Shown here: positions 18,811 through 27,957 of the stretch, in pieces
Layout: every line of letters begins with the position of its first letter
Numbering within the stretch: the stretch's first letter is position 1
Source: Methyloprofundus sp.
GTDB lineage: Bacteria; Pseudomonadota; Gammaproteobacteria; Methylococcales; Methylomonadaceae
Assembly: GCA_016592635.1 (NCBI GenBank)
Contig: AP023240.1
Location: forward strand, 3,389,630 to 3,453,629
Length of the DNA: 64,000 nt
Reading direction: 5' to 3'
The notes under the pieces: generated by a model
The model's input: the letters and a program-made list of their open reading frames with translations, nothing else
The model's database searches: none
What the model was told of the DNA's origin: nothing
Translations under genes and position numbers: made by a program

Positions 18811-19272
18811 ATGCAAGCAAACAAAATGAGCAGGATTAAATCTTCAGTGCCTGGCCGGATAAGACTTCGCAATAACAGTTTGCGCGACCCTGGCAAACTA
18901 AATGAATTACAAAATAAGCTATCTAAAATAAGCGTTATTTGCTCAATACAAAGTAACATCCGCACCGGCAGCCTTTTATTGCATTTCGACAGAAAGACTT
19001 CACTTGCAAATATAGAGGTGGACATTGACTCTGTTGTTGAGCAAATAATTGGCAAAGTTCCGAAGCCAACAATGCTACTGTCAAAAAGGAATCTTAACCG
19101 TTATAACAAAATGGCAATGCTGGGGAACTTAGGCACTTCGTTACTCGCTCTTGGCATAAAGCGTCGAAAACCTCGGCTACGCTGGCATACACTAACAGGT
19201 TACTTGTTTATCGCAAACCTGGGCGCTCATTTGTTTTTCTATCGCAAAGCTTTACGTCGTACTTTTCGTTGA
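18811..19272 (+). CDS. HMA_2-like protein (metal-site-less heavy-metal-associated domain)
   Basis: From ATG 18811 the protein has 153 residues. Residues ~8-85 (SRIKSSVPGRIRLR ... GSLLLHFD) look like the HMA-type alpha/beta fold seen at the N-terminus of some P-type ATPases and as stand-alone HMA_2 proteins, without the CxxC metal motif. A hydrophobic stretch near residues 125-145 may be a membrane helix. The frame is open upstream to a TTG at 18733; neither start has a clear ribosome site, and the domain begins after 18811. Function unknown. Confidence 0.5.
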   Translation: MQANKMSRIKSSVPGRIRLRNNSLRDPGKLNELQNKLSKISVICSIQSNIRTGSLLLHFDRKTSLANIEVDIDSVVEQIIGKVPKPTMLLSKRNLNRYNKMAMLGNLGTSLLALGIKRRKPRLRWHTLTGYLFIANLGAHLFFYRKALRRTFR

Positions 19273-19291
19273 GCACACATAAGGACATAAC

Positions 19292-19384
19292 ATGAGTGAA
19301 GATACACTAAAAATTGAATTCAAATCACTGAGCAAAAGCATGCTGCAGGTAACGTTAACTACACTACCCCTGCCACTAGCTTAA
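19292..19384 (+). CDS. Possible 30-residue peptide
   Basis: ATG 19292 follows AAGGACATAAC, a fair ribosome site, 19 bases after the HMA-like gene. The 30-codon frame (MSEDTLKIEFKSLSK...) starts like a normal cytoplasmic protein and ends at TAA 19382-19384. It may be the stub of a longer truncated gene that followed in the operon. The remaining ~330 bases to 19712 show no coding pattern I can support. Confidence 0.3.
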   Translation: MSEDTLKIEFKSLSKSMLQVTLTTLPLPLA

Positions 19385-19712
19385 GAATGATGCAGCGCGC
19401 AAGACCAGCCCTATTTATGCCACTGAAAATTTAAGTGGCAAACTTTTTACTAGAATTCTGTCCGAAATCATCTAAACTTTAATTAATTTACAACACCTGC
19501 GTACGACAATTAAGTTATAACAAGACGAGCACTTTCAGTGATTGCTCATAAAAACTGCCGCATCAAGACTTTATTTGTCATTTTGATAATCGCTGCATAG
19601 TTAGCCATGCTAACGATTTCACAAGACAAAAGAAAGGCAAAAAAATAAGGAAACTGGTAGACTCTTTGCGTACAATCACTTTAACAGCGTGACTATAAAT
19701 CAGGAAACAAAC

Positions 19713-20747
19713 ATGGCTTATCGCATTTTTATCGGACTTATTTTCAATTTCCTAATTAGCCTTTCCTGCTGGGCTGATGTTATTGAATTTAAGCCTTCTC
19801 AGCCCTCACGTCATGTCGTTGTTAAAGGCGATACCTTATGGGACATTTCAGCAAAATTTTTAAAAGATCCTTGGCAATGGCCCAATGTTTGGCGGCACAA
19901 TGGTCAAATAAAAGATCCACATCTAATCTACCCTGGAGATATCATCACCCTATGCTTTATTGATGATAAACCCATGCTTTGTGTCAATAGTAATGATGAG
20001 CGCGTTTTATACCCTCATATGCGTCCTGATGGTACAGATGATGCCATTGCCATGATTCCTTTCGAAGCCATTGCACCTTATCTCAGCTCACCTAAAATCG
20101 TCACTAAAGATGAATTAGAAAATGCCCCTTATATTATTGACTTTGCAGGAGAGCACCTGATTGCAGGAGCCGGCACTAAATTTTATGTGCGCTCCATTTT
20201 AAAGCCCGATTATTTGGCTTATACGACTTACCGTCCTGGAAAAACACTCCAAGACCCTGATACCGATGAAATCCTAGGCTATGAAGCTATCTATGTAGCG
20301 AGCAATATCATCCTGAACCTTGGCGACCCCGCCACTTTGCGCATTATCAATGCTGACCGTGAGGTGCGTCGTGGCGACCGCCTTATGCCAACCTCCGAAA
20401 ATACCGGGGCATTCAACTTCTTCCCAACTCCGCCAAGCAAACAAATAAACGGTACCATTATTAGCGTCCTTAATGGCGTACAAGAACTGGGGCAATACGA
20501 CGTTATTGTCTTAAATAAAGGTGAAAAAGATGGTTTAAAAAAAGGGCATATTCTTAGCATCATTCAAAAAGGAAAATTAATCTCTGACCCTTTTCATATC
20601 AATAAAAACGAACTCGTTAAACTACCCGACGAGGAGGCAGGCATTGTTTTAGTTTTTCGTACTTTTGAGCGAGTAAGCTATGCATTAATTATGCATACAT
20701 CACGCAACATACGTATTTTGGACTTGGTACAAACACCTGAAAAATAA
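19713..20747 (+). CDS. LysM domain exported protein
   Basis: From ATG 19713 (AGGA eight bases upstream) the protein has 344 residues: a Sec signal peptide ending at SCWAD, then a LysM domain (VVKGDTLWDISAKFLKDPWQWPNVW ... YPGDII) at about residues 30-85 and a long C-terminal region. This protein commonly precedes dprA in gammaproteobacteria and is expected in the periplasm, binding peptidoglycan. An upstream GTG at 19689 is rejected because it would put eight polar residues before the signal peptide. Confidence 0.85.
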   Translation: MAYRIFIGLIFNFLISLSCWADVIEFKPSQPSRHVVVKGDTLWDISAKFLKDPWQWPNVWRHNGQIKDPHLIYPGDIITLCFIDDKPMLCVNSNDERVLYPHMRPDGTDDAIAMIPFEAIAPYLSSPKIVTKDELENAPYIIDFAGEHLIAGAGTKFYVRSILKPDYLAYTTYRPGKTLQDPDTDEILGYEAIYVASNIILNLGDPATLRIINADREVRRGDRLMPTSENTGAFNFFPTPPSKQINGTIISVLNGVQELGQYDVIVLNKGEKDGLKKGHILSIIQKGKLISDPFHINKNELVKLPDEEAGIVLVFRTFERVSYALIMHTSRNIRILDLVQTPEK

Positions 20748-20790
20748 GGATCAACATCGAGATGAATCATTAAAATACTGGCTTGCGCTT

Positions 20791-21858
20791 TTGCGCACGC
20801 CAGGCGTGGGCAGCAAAACTTTTTTAAAATGCTTAGACTATTGCCCTCCTGAACAATTATTTGCAGAATCACACGCCACCCTGCGCAAATTAGCACTGCG
20901 TGATCCCAGCATTACTGCCATAAAAAATCCAGACTGGCATGCTGTTGAACAAGATTTATTATGGCTCGCTCAAACTGACAATCATCTATTACTCTATAGT
21001 GATGCAGATTACCCAAGGCAACTGCAAGAAATAGCAGACCCTCCACCTATACTATTTGCTCGTGGTGATATTGATTTAGTCCATTTCCCACAAATATCTA
21101 TCGTCGGTAGCCGCAACCCTTCTTCTTCAGGCAAGCAAATTGCGACTGATTTTGCTCATAGCTTAAGCACTTCTGGCTTTACCATTACCAGCGGTTTAGC
21201 ACTCGGCATTGATGCCGCCAGTCATCGTGGTGCGCTTGCGGCAAAAGGAACAACCATTGCCGTAACAGGAACAGGCTTAGACCGGGTTTACCCTGCCACA
21301 CACAAGGGCTTGGCTATCGACATAGTCAAACACGGTGTACTCATCTCTGAATTTCCGCCAGGAACTGCAGCTAGAGCGAATCATTTTCCACGGCGTAATC
21401 GTATTATTAGTGGCTTATGTATGGGTCTTTTAGTTGTAGAGGCTGCCAAACAAAGCGGCTCACTTATTAGCGCACGTATGGCACTAGAACAAGGTAGAGA
21501 AGTATTTGCCATTCCGGGTTCCATCTATAACCCGCTTGCTCGTGGTTGCAACTCACTTATCCGTGAAGGTGCAAAATTAGTGGAAACAACACAAGATATA
21601 TTAGATGAGCTTAGTCATTTATTTCAGCATGCAAAGACGACTGCAACGGCAACCATGGCACAAACAGCGCAAGCAACCGAACTTAACCAAGAACAACTAA
21701 AGCTATTGAATTATATTAATTACAGCCCCACCTCTATGGATACTTTGTGCAATGAAACAGGCGAAAGCATAGAAAATATTGCAGCACACTTGCTCATTCT
21801 AGAGCTACAAGGGTATATTAGCGACACTAACGGTGGTTGCTACACACGTATAAAATAG
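20791..21858 (+). CDS. dprA: DNA processing protein A (DprA/Smf); start codon unclear
   Basis: The Rossmann-like DprA domain is complete: SIVGSRNPSSSGKQIA, ITSGLALGIDAASHRGAL, GTGLDRVYPATHKGLA, FPRRNRIISGL and EQGREVFAIPGS. A C-terminal winged-helix-like region is at ~285-355. DprA loads RecA on incoming DNA during natural transformation. The conserved N-terminal stretch DESLKYWLALLRTPGVG lies mostly upstream of TTG 20791 in the same frame. No ATG, GTG or TTG precedes it there; the only near-start is CTG 20737, with no ribosome site. The true start is unresolved, and a start-codon lesion or an unusual start is possible. Confidence 0.85.
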   Translation: MRTPGVGSKTFLKCLDYCPPEQLFAESHATLRKLALRDPSITAIKNPDWHAVEQDLLWLAQTDNHLLLYSDADYPRQLQEIADPPPILFARGDIDLVHFPQISIVGSRNPSSSGKQIATDFAHSLSTSGFTITSGLALGIDAASHRGALAAKGTTIAVTGTGLDRVYPATHKGLAIDIVKHGVLISEFPPGTAARANHFPRRNRIISGLCMGLLVVEAAKQSGSLISARMALEQGREVFAIPGSIYNPLARGCNSLIREGAKLVETTQDILDELSHLFQHAKTTATATMAQTAQATELNQEQLKLLNYINYSPTSMDTLCNETGESIENIAAHLLILELQGYISDTNGGCYTRIK

Positions 21859-21896
21859 CTTTCCTGACGGAAGCAAGCCAACAAATAGGCATATTA

Positions 21897-22364
21897 ATGA
21901 ATGAAGATATTTTCGATGTACTAATCTATCTCTTTGAAAACTATATAGATAGTGAAGTTGACGTCATCCCCGATACTGATCTGTTAAAAACAGAGCTTAA
22001 AGCAGCAGGCTTTAATAACAAAAATATTCTTAAAGCCTTTGAGTGGTTAGATACGCTTGCATTACAGGAAGAGCCACTCTTTAAATCTACTGAAAATTTT
22101 CGTATTTTCTGTTCAGAAGAAATACAAAAACTAGATATGGAATGTCGTGGTTTTATTTTATTTTTGGAACACCTAAATATCTTAACACCCACTAGTCGTG
22201 AATTAGTCATAGACCGCGCTATGGCCATCGAAAACCAAGCAATATCGATAGAAGAGCTAAAATGGATTGCTTTGATTGTTCTATTAAGTCAACCCGATGA
22301 AGAGCTTGCTATCGCACATATGGAAAATATTATTTATCACGAAACACCCACTCTTTTAAATTAG
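21897..22364 (+). CDS. smg: Smg protein (DUF494)
   Basis: From ATG 21897 the protein has 155 residues, close to the usual ~157, starting MNEDIFDVLIYLFENYID, which is the family's conserved N-terminus. It is mostly helical and cytoplasmic. The order dprA-smg-topA is typical of gammaproteobacteria. An in-frame upstream extension to 21837 would overlap dprA and lacks similarity. The molecular function of Smg is not established. Confidence 0.88.
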   Translation: MNEDIFDVLIYLFENYIDSEVDVIPDTDLLKTELKAAGFNNKNILKAFEWLDTLALQEEPLFKSTENFRIFCSEEIQKLDMECRGFILFLEHLNILTPTSRELVIDRAMAIENQAISIEELKWIALIVLLSQPDEELAIAHMENIIYHETPTLLN

Positions 22365-22389
22365 GATATAGGTTAAATTAGGAACAGGC

Positions 22390-24705
22390 ATGAGCAAGAA
22401 TTTAATCATCGTAGAATCACCAGCAAAATCTAAAACCATCGAAAAGTATTTAGGTAAAGATTTTCAAGTACTCGCTTCTTATGGACACTTACGCGATCTA
22501 ATCCCCAAAGAAGGCGCAGTCGACCCTGACAATGATTTTGCCATGAAATTTCAAGTGCAAGAACGCAACCAACGTCATGTCCAGGCTATTACCAAAGCAC
22601 TTAAAGGTGCAGATACTTTGTATCTTGCAACTGATCCTGATAGGGAAGGCGAGGCTATTTCATGGCATTTATTAGAATTACTCAAAGCTAAAAAACTCCT
22701 CAAAAATAAAACAGTACATCGCGTCGTTTTCCACGAAATCACCAAAAAAGCAGTGACGCATGCCATTGCCAATCCAGGAGAAATTGCGACTAACTTAGTT
22801 GATGCCCAGCAAGCACGCCGCGCACTTGATTATCTGGTAGGCTTTAATTTATCGCCCCTATTGTGGAAAAAAATACGCAGAGGTCTCTCAGCGGGGCGAG
22901 TACAAAGTCCTGCCTTACGTATGATCGTCGAGCGCGAACTGGAGATAGAAGCCTTTAAAACGCGTGAGTATTGGAGTATAGATGCAAAACTCAACCATGC
23001 TGAACAAAATTTCAAAGCAAAACTGACCTATTACAATGGCGAAAAACTAAGCCAATTCAGTATCGAAAAAGATGAGCCTGCACAAGCAGCCAAACAAGCA
23101 CTGCTTGCTGCTGCAGACGGTCATCTTAATGTTTTAAAATTAGAGAAAAAACAACGCAAACGCAACCCAGCAGCTCCTTTTACCACCTCAACTCTGCAAC
23201 AAGAAGCTGCACGTAAGCTAGGGTTTACCACTAAGCGCACCATGATGGTTTCCCAGCAACTCTATGAAGGAATCGATATTGGCGGTGAAACCTCTGGTTT
23301 AATTACTTATATGCGTACTGACTCGGTTAATTTAGCCGATGAAGCATTGGAAAATATTCGGGAGTTAATTGCAGAAAAATATGGCGCCGAAAATGTACCA
23401 AAGTCACCGCGCAAATTTAAAACCAAATCAAAAAATGCACAAGAAGCGCATGAAGCAGTGCGCCCAACGCTAGCCCACCAAACGCCTGCAAATTTAAAAT
23501 CACATTTAAGTAGCGATCAGTTTAAGTTATATGACCTAATCTGGAAGCGGACTATTGCCTGTCAAATGGTTCATGCAACCATCAATACGGTATCTGTCGA
23601 CTTAGAGTGTGGCGATGGCAAACATATTTTCCGTGCCACAGGATCCGTTATCGCCAAGCCTGGCTTTATGGCAGTGTATATGGAAGGCAAAGATGACGGC
23701 AAGGAGGGTGACGATAAAGAAACCTTTTTACCCCCCATGAAGGAAGGCGAGCCCATACAATTAAACGAGATTGCCACCAACCAGCATTTCACTGAACCAC
23801 CACCACGATACAGTGAAGCAAGCTTAGTTAAATCTCTCGAAGAATACGGCATTGGCCGCCCTTCCACGTATGCATCAATTATCTCGACATTACAAAATCG
23901 CGAATATGTCACTTTAGACAAAAAACGCTTTTACCCGACCGATGTGGGTCGTATTGTTATCAAGTTCCTAACCGAACACTTCACTAAATATGTAGATTAT
24001 GACTTTACTGCTAATTTAGAGGATAACTTAGATGCCGTTTCTCGCGGTGAAAAAAACTGGATTCCACTACTACGTGATTTTTGGTCTCCTTTTACGACAT
24101 TGATTCATGAAAAAGAAGAATCAGTACAACGCAAAGATGTCACTCAAGAAGCAATTGATGAAAAGTGCCCAGAATGCGGCAAACAACTTTCTATACGTTT
24201 AGGGCGCAATGGTCGTTTTATAGGCTGCACGGATTATCCGGAATGTTCTTATACTCGCAATTTAAATGATGATGGCACTGAGTCTAATGAACCTGAAATT
24301 ATTGCTGATCGTAAATGTCCTAGTTGTGAATCAGACTTAGTCATTAAAACAGGTCGTTACGGTAAATTTATTGGCTGTAGCAGCTATCCAAAATGTAAGT
24401 TTATTGAACCTTTAGAAAAGCCACTAGATACAGGAGTTGCCTGCCCTAAATGCAAAGATGGCAGCATTCTGAAACGTAAATCGCGTAATGGAAAAGTATT
24501 CTATTCATGCTCGGGCTACCCTAAGTGTGATTATGCCCTCTGGAATGTTCCTGTAAACGAGCCTTGTCCAGCCTGCGAATGGCCAATATTAACGCTAAAA
24601 ACCACAAAGCGCCGCGGCCCTGAAAAAGTTTGCCCACAAAAAGACTGTAAATACGCAACACCTTATGAGGGAGACCCTGAAGATATTAATGGGCCAACTA
24701 GCTAA
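22390..24705 (+). CDS. topA: DNA topoisomerase I
   Basis: The 771-residue type IA topoisomerase begins with the Toprim domain (IVESPAKSKTIEKYLG, D-P-D-R-E-G-E). The active-site tyrosine is in TYMRTDSVNLA. The C-terminus carries three or four C4 zinc ribbons starting at ~residue 595 (CPECGKQ...CTDYPEC; CPSCES...CSSYPKC; CPKCKDG...CSGYPKC; CPACEW). It relaxes negative supercoils. ATG 22390 is 25 bases after smg. A long-loop hairpin with a T-tract follows the stop. Confidence 0.95.
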   Translation: MSKNLIIVESPAKSKTIEKYLGKDFQVLASYGHLRDLIPKEGAVDPDNDFAMKFQVQERNQRHVQAITKALKGADTLYLATDPDREGEAISWHLLELLKAKKLLKNKTVHRVVFHEITKKAVTHAIANPGEIATNLVDAQQARRALDYLVGFNLSPLLWKKIRRGLSAGRVQSPALRMIVERELEIEAFKTREYWSIDAKLNHAEQNFKAKLTYYNGEKLSQFSIEKDEPAQAAKQALLAAADGHLNVLKLEKKQRKRNPAAPFTTSTLQQEAARKLGFTTKRTMMVSQQLYEGIDIGGETSGLITYMRTDSVNLADEALENIRELIAEKYGAENVPKSPRKFKTKSKNAQEAHEAVRPTLAHQTPANLKSHLSSDQFKLYDLIWKRTIACQMVHATINTVSVDLECGDGKHIFRATGSVIAKPGFMAVYMEGKDDGKEGDDKETFLPPMKEGEPIQLNEIATNQHFTEPPPRYSEASLVKSLEEYGIGRPSTYASIISTLQNREYVTLDKKRFYPTDVGRIVIKFLTEHFTKYVDYDFTANLEDNLDAVSRGEKNWIPLLRDFWSPFTTLIHEKEESVQRKDVTQEAIDEKCPECGKQLSIRLGRNGRFIGCTDYPECSYTRNLNDDGTESNEPEIIADRKCPSCESDLVIKTGRYGKFIGCSSYPKCKFIEPLEKPLDTGVACPKCKDGSILKRKSRNGKVFYSCSGYPKCDYALWNVPVNEPCPACEWPILTLKTTKRRGPEKVCPQKDCKYATPYEGDPEDINGPTS

Positions 24706-24723
24706 GAACATACTTTAAACTGT

Positions 24724-24797
24724 AAAAACTGACATAAAACACTCTAGGGCTGCAAGTAAGCACCCAAGTCTTGTCTTATTATGTCAGTTTTTTTTAC
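24724..24797 (+). terminator. Terminator after topA
   Basis: AAAAACTGACATAA (24724-24737) pairs perfectly with TTATGTCAGTTTTT (24779-24792), which runs into a T-tract. The 41-base loop is long, but the 14-bp stem and T-tract just after the topA stop fit an intrinsic terminator. From here to the promoter at 25180 the DNA is very AT-rich with no gene I can support. Confidence 0.7.
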
Positions 24798-25179
24798 ACG
24801 CTAAAGTCAATATTACACACGCCCTAACTATAACCATCTCCCTCTATTACTATAGCTCTCAATACATTCCCTCCCCACTGAAAACAAAACCTATAAAAAA
24901 GCACCCCATCCAACTTAAATATAACCAAAAAATCAAGCTTACAATTCATATAAATTAAGTACTTATAATAAAAATATTATAAACATAATTAGTCATCTTT
25001 TAATTTTCACAAAAGAATTAATGAAAGTCCTTTAATTATTTTTGCCCCCAATTAAAAAAACTAGCGCAAAATAACATTTATGTCAACTTTCTTTACATAG
25101 CATAATTATCAAAAATTACAAATATTTTTACGCAAGTACAACCTACTGAATTAATAGCCTTATCTTAATATCTACTTTA

Positions 25180-25196
25180 TTGGCACGCTATCTGCC
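25180..25196 (+). promoter_or_regulatory. sigma54 (-24/-12) promoter
   Basis: TTGGCACG-CTAT-CTGCC fits the RpoN consensus TTGGCACG-N4-TTGCW at all -24 positions and the -12 GC, with correct GG-GC spacing. It lies about 40 bases upstream of the exported PEP-CTERM-like gene at 25238. Such genes are known to be RpoN-dependent in several bacteria with exosortase systems. Confidence 0.75.
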
Positions 25197-25237
25197 TTTC
25201 TTTATTGTGCATTCAACAAAAATTTAAGGAGAACAAC

Positions 25238-25966
25238 ATGCTCAATAAAACCCTTATAGGCTCCATGCTTATTGCCTTATCAACTGCCACTTCAGCTGCC
25301 CCGGTTGATTTATCATCATGGCTTGAGAACGGCTCTGGCACTTGGGCCGTAGCTGGAGACAACAATTCAGTTTTCCAATCTATAAACACACCTGACCCCG
25401 CAGTTTTTTTTAATAATTCCAATAGCCAAGGCCTAGCTCTTTCTGGTCAGATCACCGTCGAAACAACTGGTGACAATGATTTTATAGGCTTTGTATTAGG
25501 GTACAACGATGGCGACAGCTCAAATGCTAGTGCCGATTATTTACTAATTGACTGGAAACAGGGCGACCAAAGTCCAGCTGTTGACGGCCTTACAATTTCA
25601 CAAGTTTCAGGAGCATTTAATGGCGCTGATTTCTGGGCACATACTGGCGTAGTAACTGAACTACAACGTGCAACTAACCTCAGTAGCACGGGCTGGAATG
25701 ACAACCAGACATATGATTTTGATCTTATATTCACCGCTACCAATGTACAGGTCAGTGTCGACGGAGTAACAGAATTAAATATCAATGGCACCTTTGCCAA
25801 TGGCAGCTTTGGCTTTTACAATTATTCACAATCAGCTGTGCGGTATGCAGGCATTGAACAAGATATTGCTCCACCAACACAAGCACCAGCACCAGAAACC
25901 TTTTTACTTCTGTTAGCAGGCTTAAGCGCTATGCGATACTCCCACTTGCGCAATCAAAAAGTATAA
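25238..25966 (+). CDS. Exported PEP-CTERM-like protein with thrombospondin-C/lectin-like domain
   Basis: From ATG 25238 (AAGGAG 7-8 bases upstream) the protein has 242 residues: signal peptide 1-21 (ending TSAAP), a beta-sandwich domain at ~25-205 like thrombospondin C-terminal or concanavalin-like domains (DFIGFVLGYNDGDSS..., SFGFYNYSQSAVRY) and a C-terminus A-P-E-T-F-L-L-L-L-A-G-L followed by basic residues. The tail resembles the PEP-CTERM exosortase signal but has Pro-Ala-Pro-Glu in place of Pro-Glu-Pro. It is probably surface-bound or secreted, with a role in matrix or floc formation by analogy. It has a sigma54 promoter. Confidence 0.75.
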   Translation: MLNKTLIGSMLIALSTATSAAPVDLSSWLENGSGTWAVAGDNNSVFQSINTPDPAVFFNNSNSQGLALSGQITVETTGDNDFIGFVLGYNDGDSSNASADYLLIDWKQGDQSPAVDGLTISQVSGAFNGADFWAHTGVVTELQRATNLSSTGWNDNQTYDFDLIFTATNVQVSVDGVTELNINGTFANGSFGFYNYSQSAVRYAGIEQDIAPPTQAPAPETFLLLLAGLSAMRYSHLRNQKV

Positions 25967-26026
25967 CCTCAGATCATTAACTTCATTGACAAGCAGGTAG
26001 TCACTTCAAATCTAGGCTAGCTGCTC

Positions 26027-26089
26027 TCAATATGATTAAGCCCCTCCAACTAATAAGTCTATTTAGTTGGAGGGGCTTAATCATATTGA
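26027..26089. repeat. Perfect 27-bp inverted repeat with 9-bp loop
   Basis: The arms at 26027-26053 and 26063-26089 (cores CCCCTCCAACTAA and TTAGTTGGAGGGG) match without error around TAAGTCTAT. It lies between the ends of two convergent genes, so it may terminate both, but no T-tract follows on either strand. One similar half-site (TTGGAGGAGCCTAATCA) occurs near 35005. The rest of 25967-26280 shows no supported gene. Confidence 0.75.
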
Positions 26090-26280
26090 ACTGTACTGCA
26101 CAAAAACAAAAGTCATTGGCATTTTCACTAAGAAACGTACATGGAATAACATCCCGAAGTTATAACACAATAGTTTGTATCAGCAGAGATGGCTCCATGA
26201 GGCGCATAGTTATTCTACACAACAAATGAGACCATCCTTGCTGGTGCAAAAAGGCTAATTAGGTTGTTTCATGTACATTC

Positions 26281-27957
26281 CTAAATACCCTTAGAACCCA
26301 CCATTTCCCAGCTATGGAACCATTCAACAAAACCATCAACTGGCATAGGCTTGGCAATAAAATATCCCTGCGCCACATCACAACCTAATGCTTTCAATTT
26401 ATCCCAAATAACTTGCGTTTCTATACCCTCGGCAACCGTTTGCATTTTCAATTCTTTAGCCAGCAAAATACAAATTCTAACAATCGCATCGGCATCCTTA
26501 TCATTAGCAATACGCATAACAAAATGCTGGTCTATTTTCAGTTCAGAAAATGGAGACTGATATAGCTTAATTAAAGACGACTCACCTGTACCAAAATCAT
26601 CTATTGATAACGAGAACCCCTTCATCCTTAAGCGATTGAGAATATCTAATGCAGCGGAAGTATCTGACAGCACTGCCGACTCAGTTAACTCCAGCATAAA
26701 AGCCTCAGGCCTGATCCCATGACTTGTTAATAATGCCCCTAATTTTTCAGGTAATTCTAGATCATTAATATTTTGTGCTGATAGATTAATAGCGACAGTA
26801 ATACTTATATCTGCCACCTTAAATTGCTGGTATGCTTTTATCGCTTCTAAAATAACGGCATCAGTTAATTCGCTCATTAGCTGATGCTCCTCAGCCAAAG
26901 GAATAAATTGATCTGGAAAAACCAAGCCACGATCAGGGTGCTGCCAACGTACTAGCACCTCCACCCCTGTTACCTGCCGATTGCTAAAGTTAACTTGCGG
27001 CTGTACATATATAATAAACTCATGTTGTTGTAGCGCCTGCCTTAATTCATCAACAGAAATACCATCAGGGGCTATCTTAATAGCATGGTTTTGTTTAATT
27101 TCCTTTTTTGTACGTGCTAATTTACATTCAATATAAACCCGAATTAATACTTCAATAAATACTTCGGTATCTATTGGTTTGCTTAAAATCTCCGCAACCA
27201 CTAAATGCTTAGCTTCCGCCAATTGCTTTGCGGAATGCAGCACTCTTTCGTCAAAGCCACTGACCAAAATAAAGGTTGGCCGCACATTTTTATCTGCCAG
27301 TTCACGCATCACTTCAATACCGTCCTTCCCTGGCATATTCAAGTCCAAAACAACCAAATCATCTTCCGTAATCGAAGCTGATAAGAATTCATCCCCTGAA
27401 GTATATGCAATACTTTTTAAATTTGCCGCTTCAGTCATAGCTTGCATTAATTCAACATAATTCTCATCATCATCCACCAGATAAATATGCGTATATTCTG
27501 GCAATGCCAAAGGCTCCACTTCTTGCAATGCCTCTTCAATAGCAAGCTCGTGCCCTTCAACATAAGCAGCCATTCGCTGATCAGTCCCTAGAATATGATC
27601 ACAAAGCCAATTCCGCAAAAAAATCACAAAATCAACGACTGTTTGCTGACCAGATGTAACAAGTACACATTGCTGCCTTGCTTGTTTGAGTAACTGCTCA
27701 TGAATAGCAAAGTGGTTTTTACAAAATGGATAAGCAGATGCTGACATAATAGCCTCTTCACGCCGAAAGTGTGCTTCAGCATAATCAATAAGCTCCACAG
27801 CAAAACAGCACAGTTGGCCAGCATCAGGATTTGTTTGAGAAAGCAAATAAGCCTCATGAAAAAGTTGAAACATCACTTTATGATCAGCATCGATCTCATC
27901 AATCCCAACACTCAATTTATCTGTCCACTGCATACCGCTATTCAAGAAATCATTCAT
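26281..27957 (-). CDS. Bacteriohemerythrin-REC-EAL protein (O2-responsive c-di-GMP phosphodiesterase candidate)
   Basis: The 558-residue protein has three domains. A hemerythrin at 8-130 carries the full diiron ligand set: His26, His63, Glu67, His82, His86, His121, Asp126. A receiver at ~160-280 has the phospho-Asp motif VVLDLNMPGKDG. An EAL domain at ~310-550 has E-V-L for EAL, N-L-S, E-L-T-E, DDFGTG and AEGIET motifs, all expected for an active c-di-GMP phosphodiesterase. GGAGG seven bases before ATG 27957 supports the start. It overlaps the hybrid kinase gene by eight bases, so the two are coupled and likely form one signalling pathway. Confidence 0.88.
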   Translation of the reverse strand: MNDFLNSGMQWTDKLSVGIDEIDADHKVMFQLFHEAYLLSQTNPDAGQLCCFAVELIDYAEAHFRREEAIMSASAYPFCKNHFAIHEQLLKQARQQCVLVTSGQQTVVDFVIFLRNWLCDHILGTDQRMAAYVEGHELAIEEALQEVEPLALPEYTHIYLVDDDENYVELMQAMTEAANLKSIAYTSGDEFLSASITEDDLVVLDLNMPGKDGIEVMRELADKNVRPTFILVSGFDERVLHSAKQLAEAKHLVVAEILSKPIDTEVFIEVLIRVYIECKLARTKKEIKQNHAIKIAPDGISVDELRQALQQHEFIIYVQPQVNFSNRQVTGVEVLVRWQHPDRGLVFPDQFIPLAEEHQLMSELTDAVILEAIKAYQQFKVADISITVAINLSAQNINDLELPEKLGALLTSHGIRPEAFMLELTESAVLSDTSAALDILNRLRMKGFSLSIDDFGTGESSLIKLYQSPFSELKIDQHFVMRIANDKDADAIVRICILLAKELKMQTVAEGIETQVIWDKLKALGCDVAQGYFIAKPMPVDGFVEWFHSWEMVGSKGI

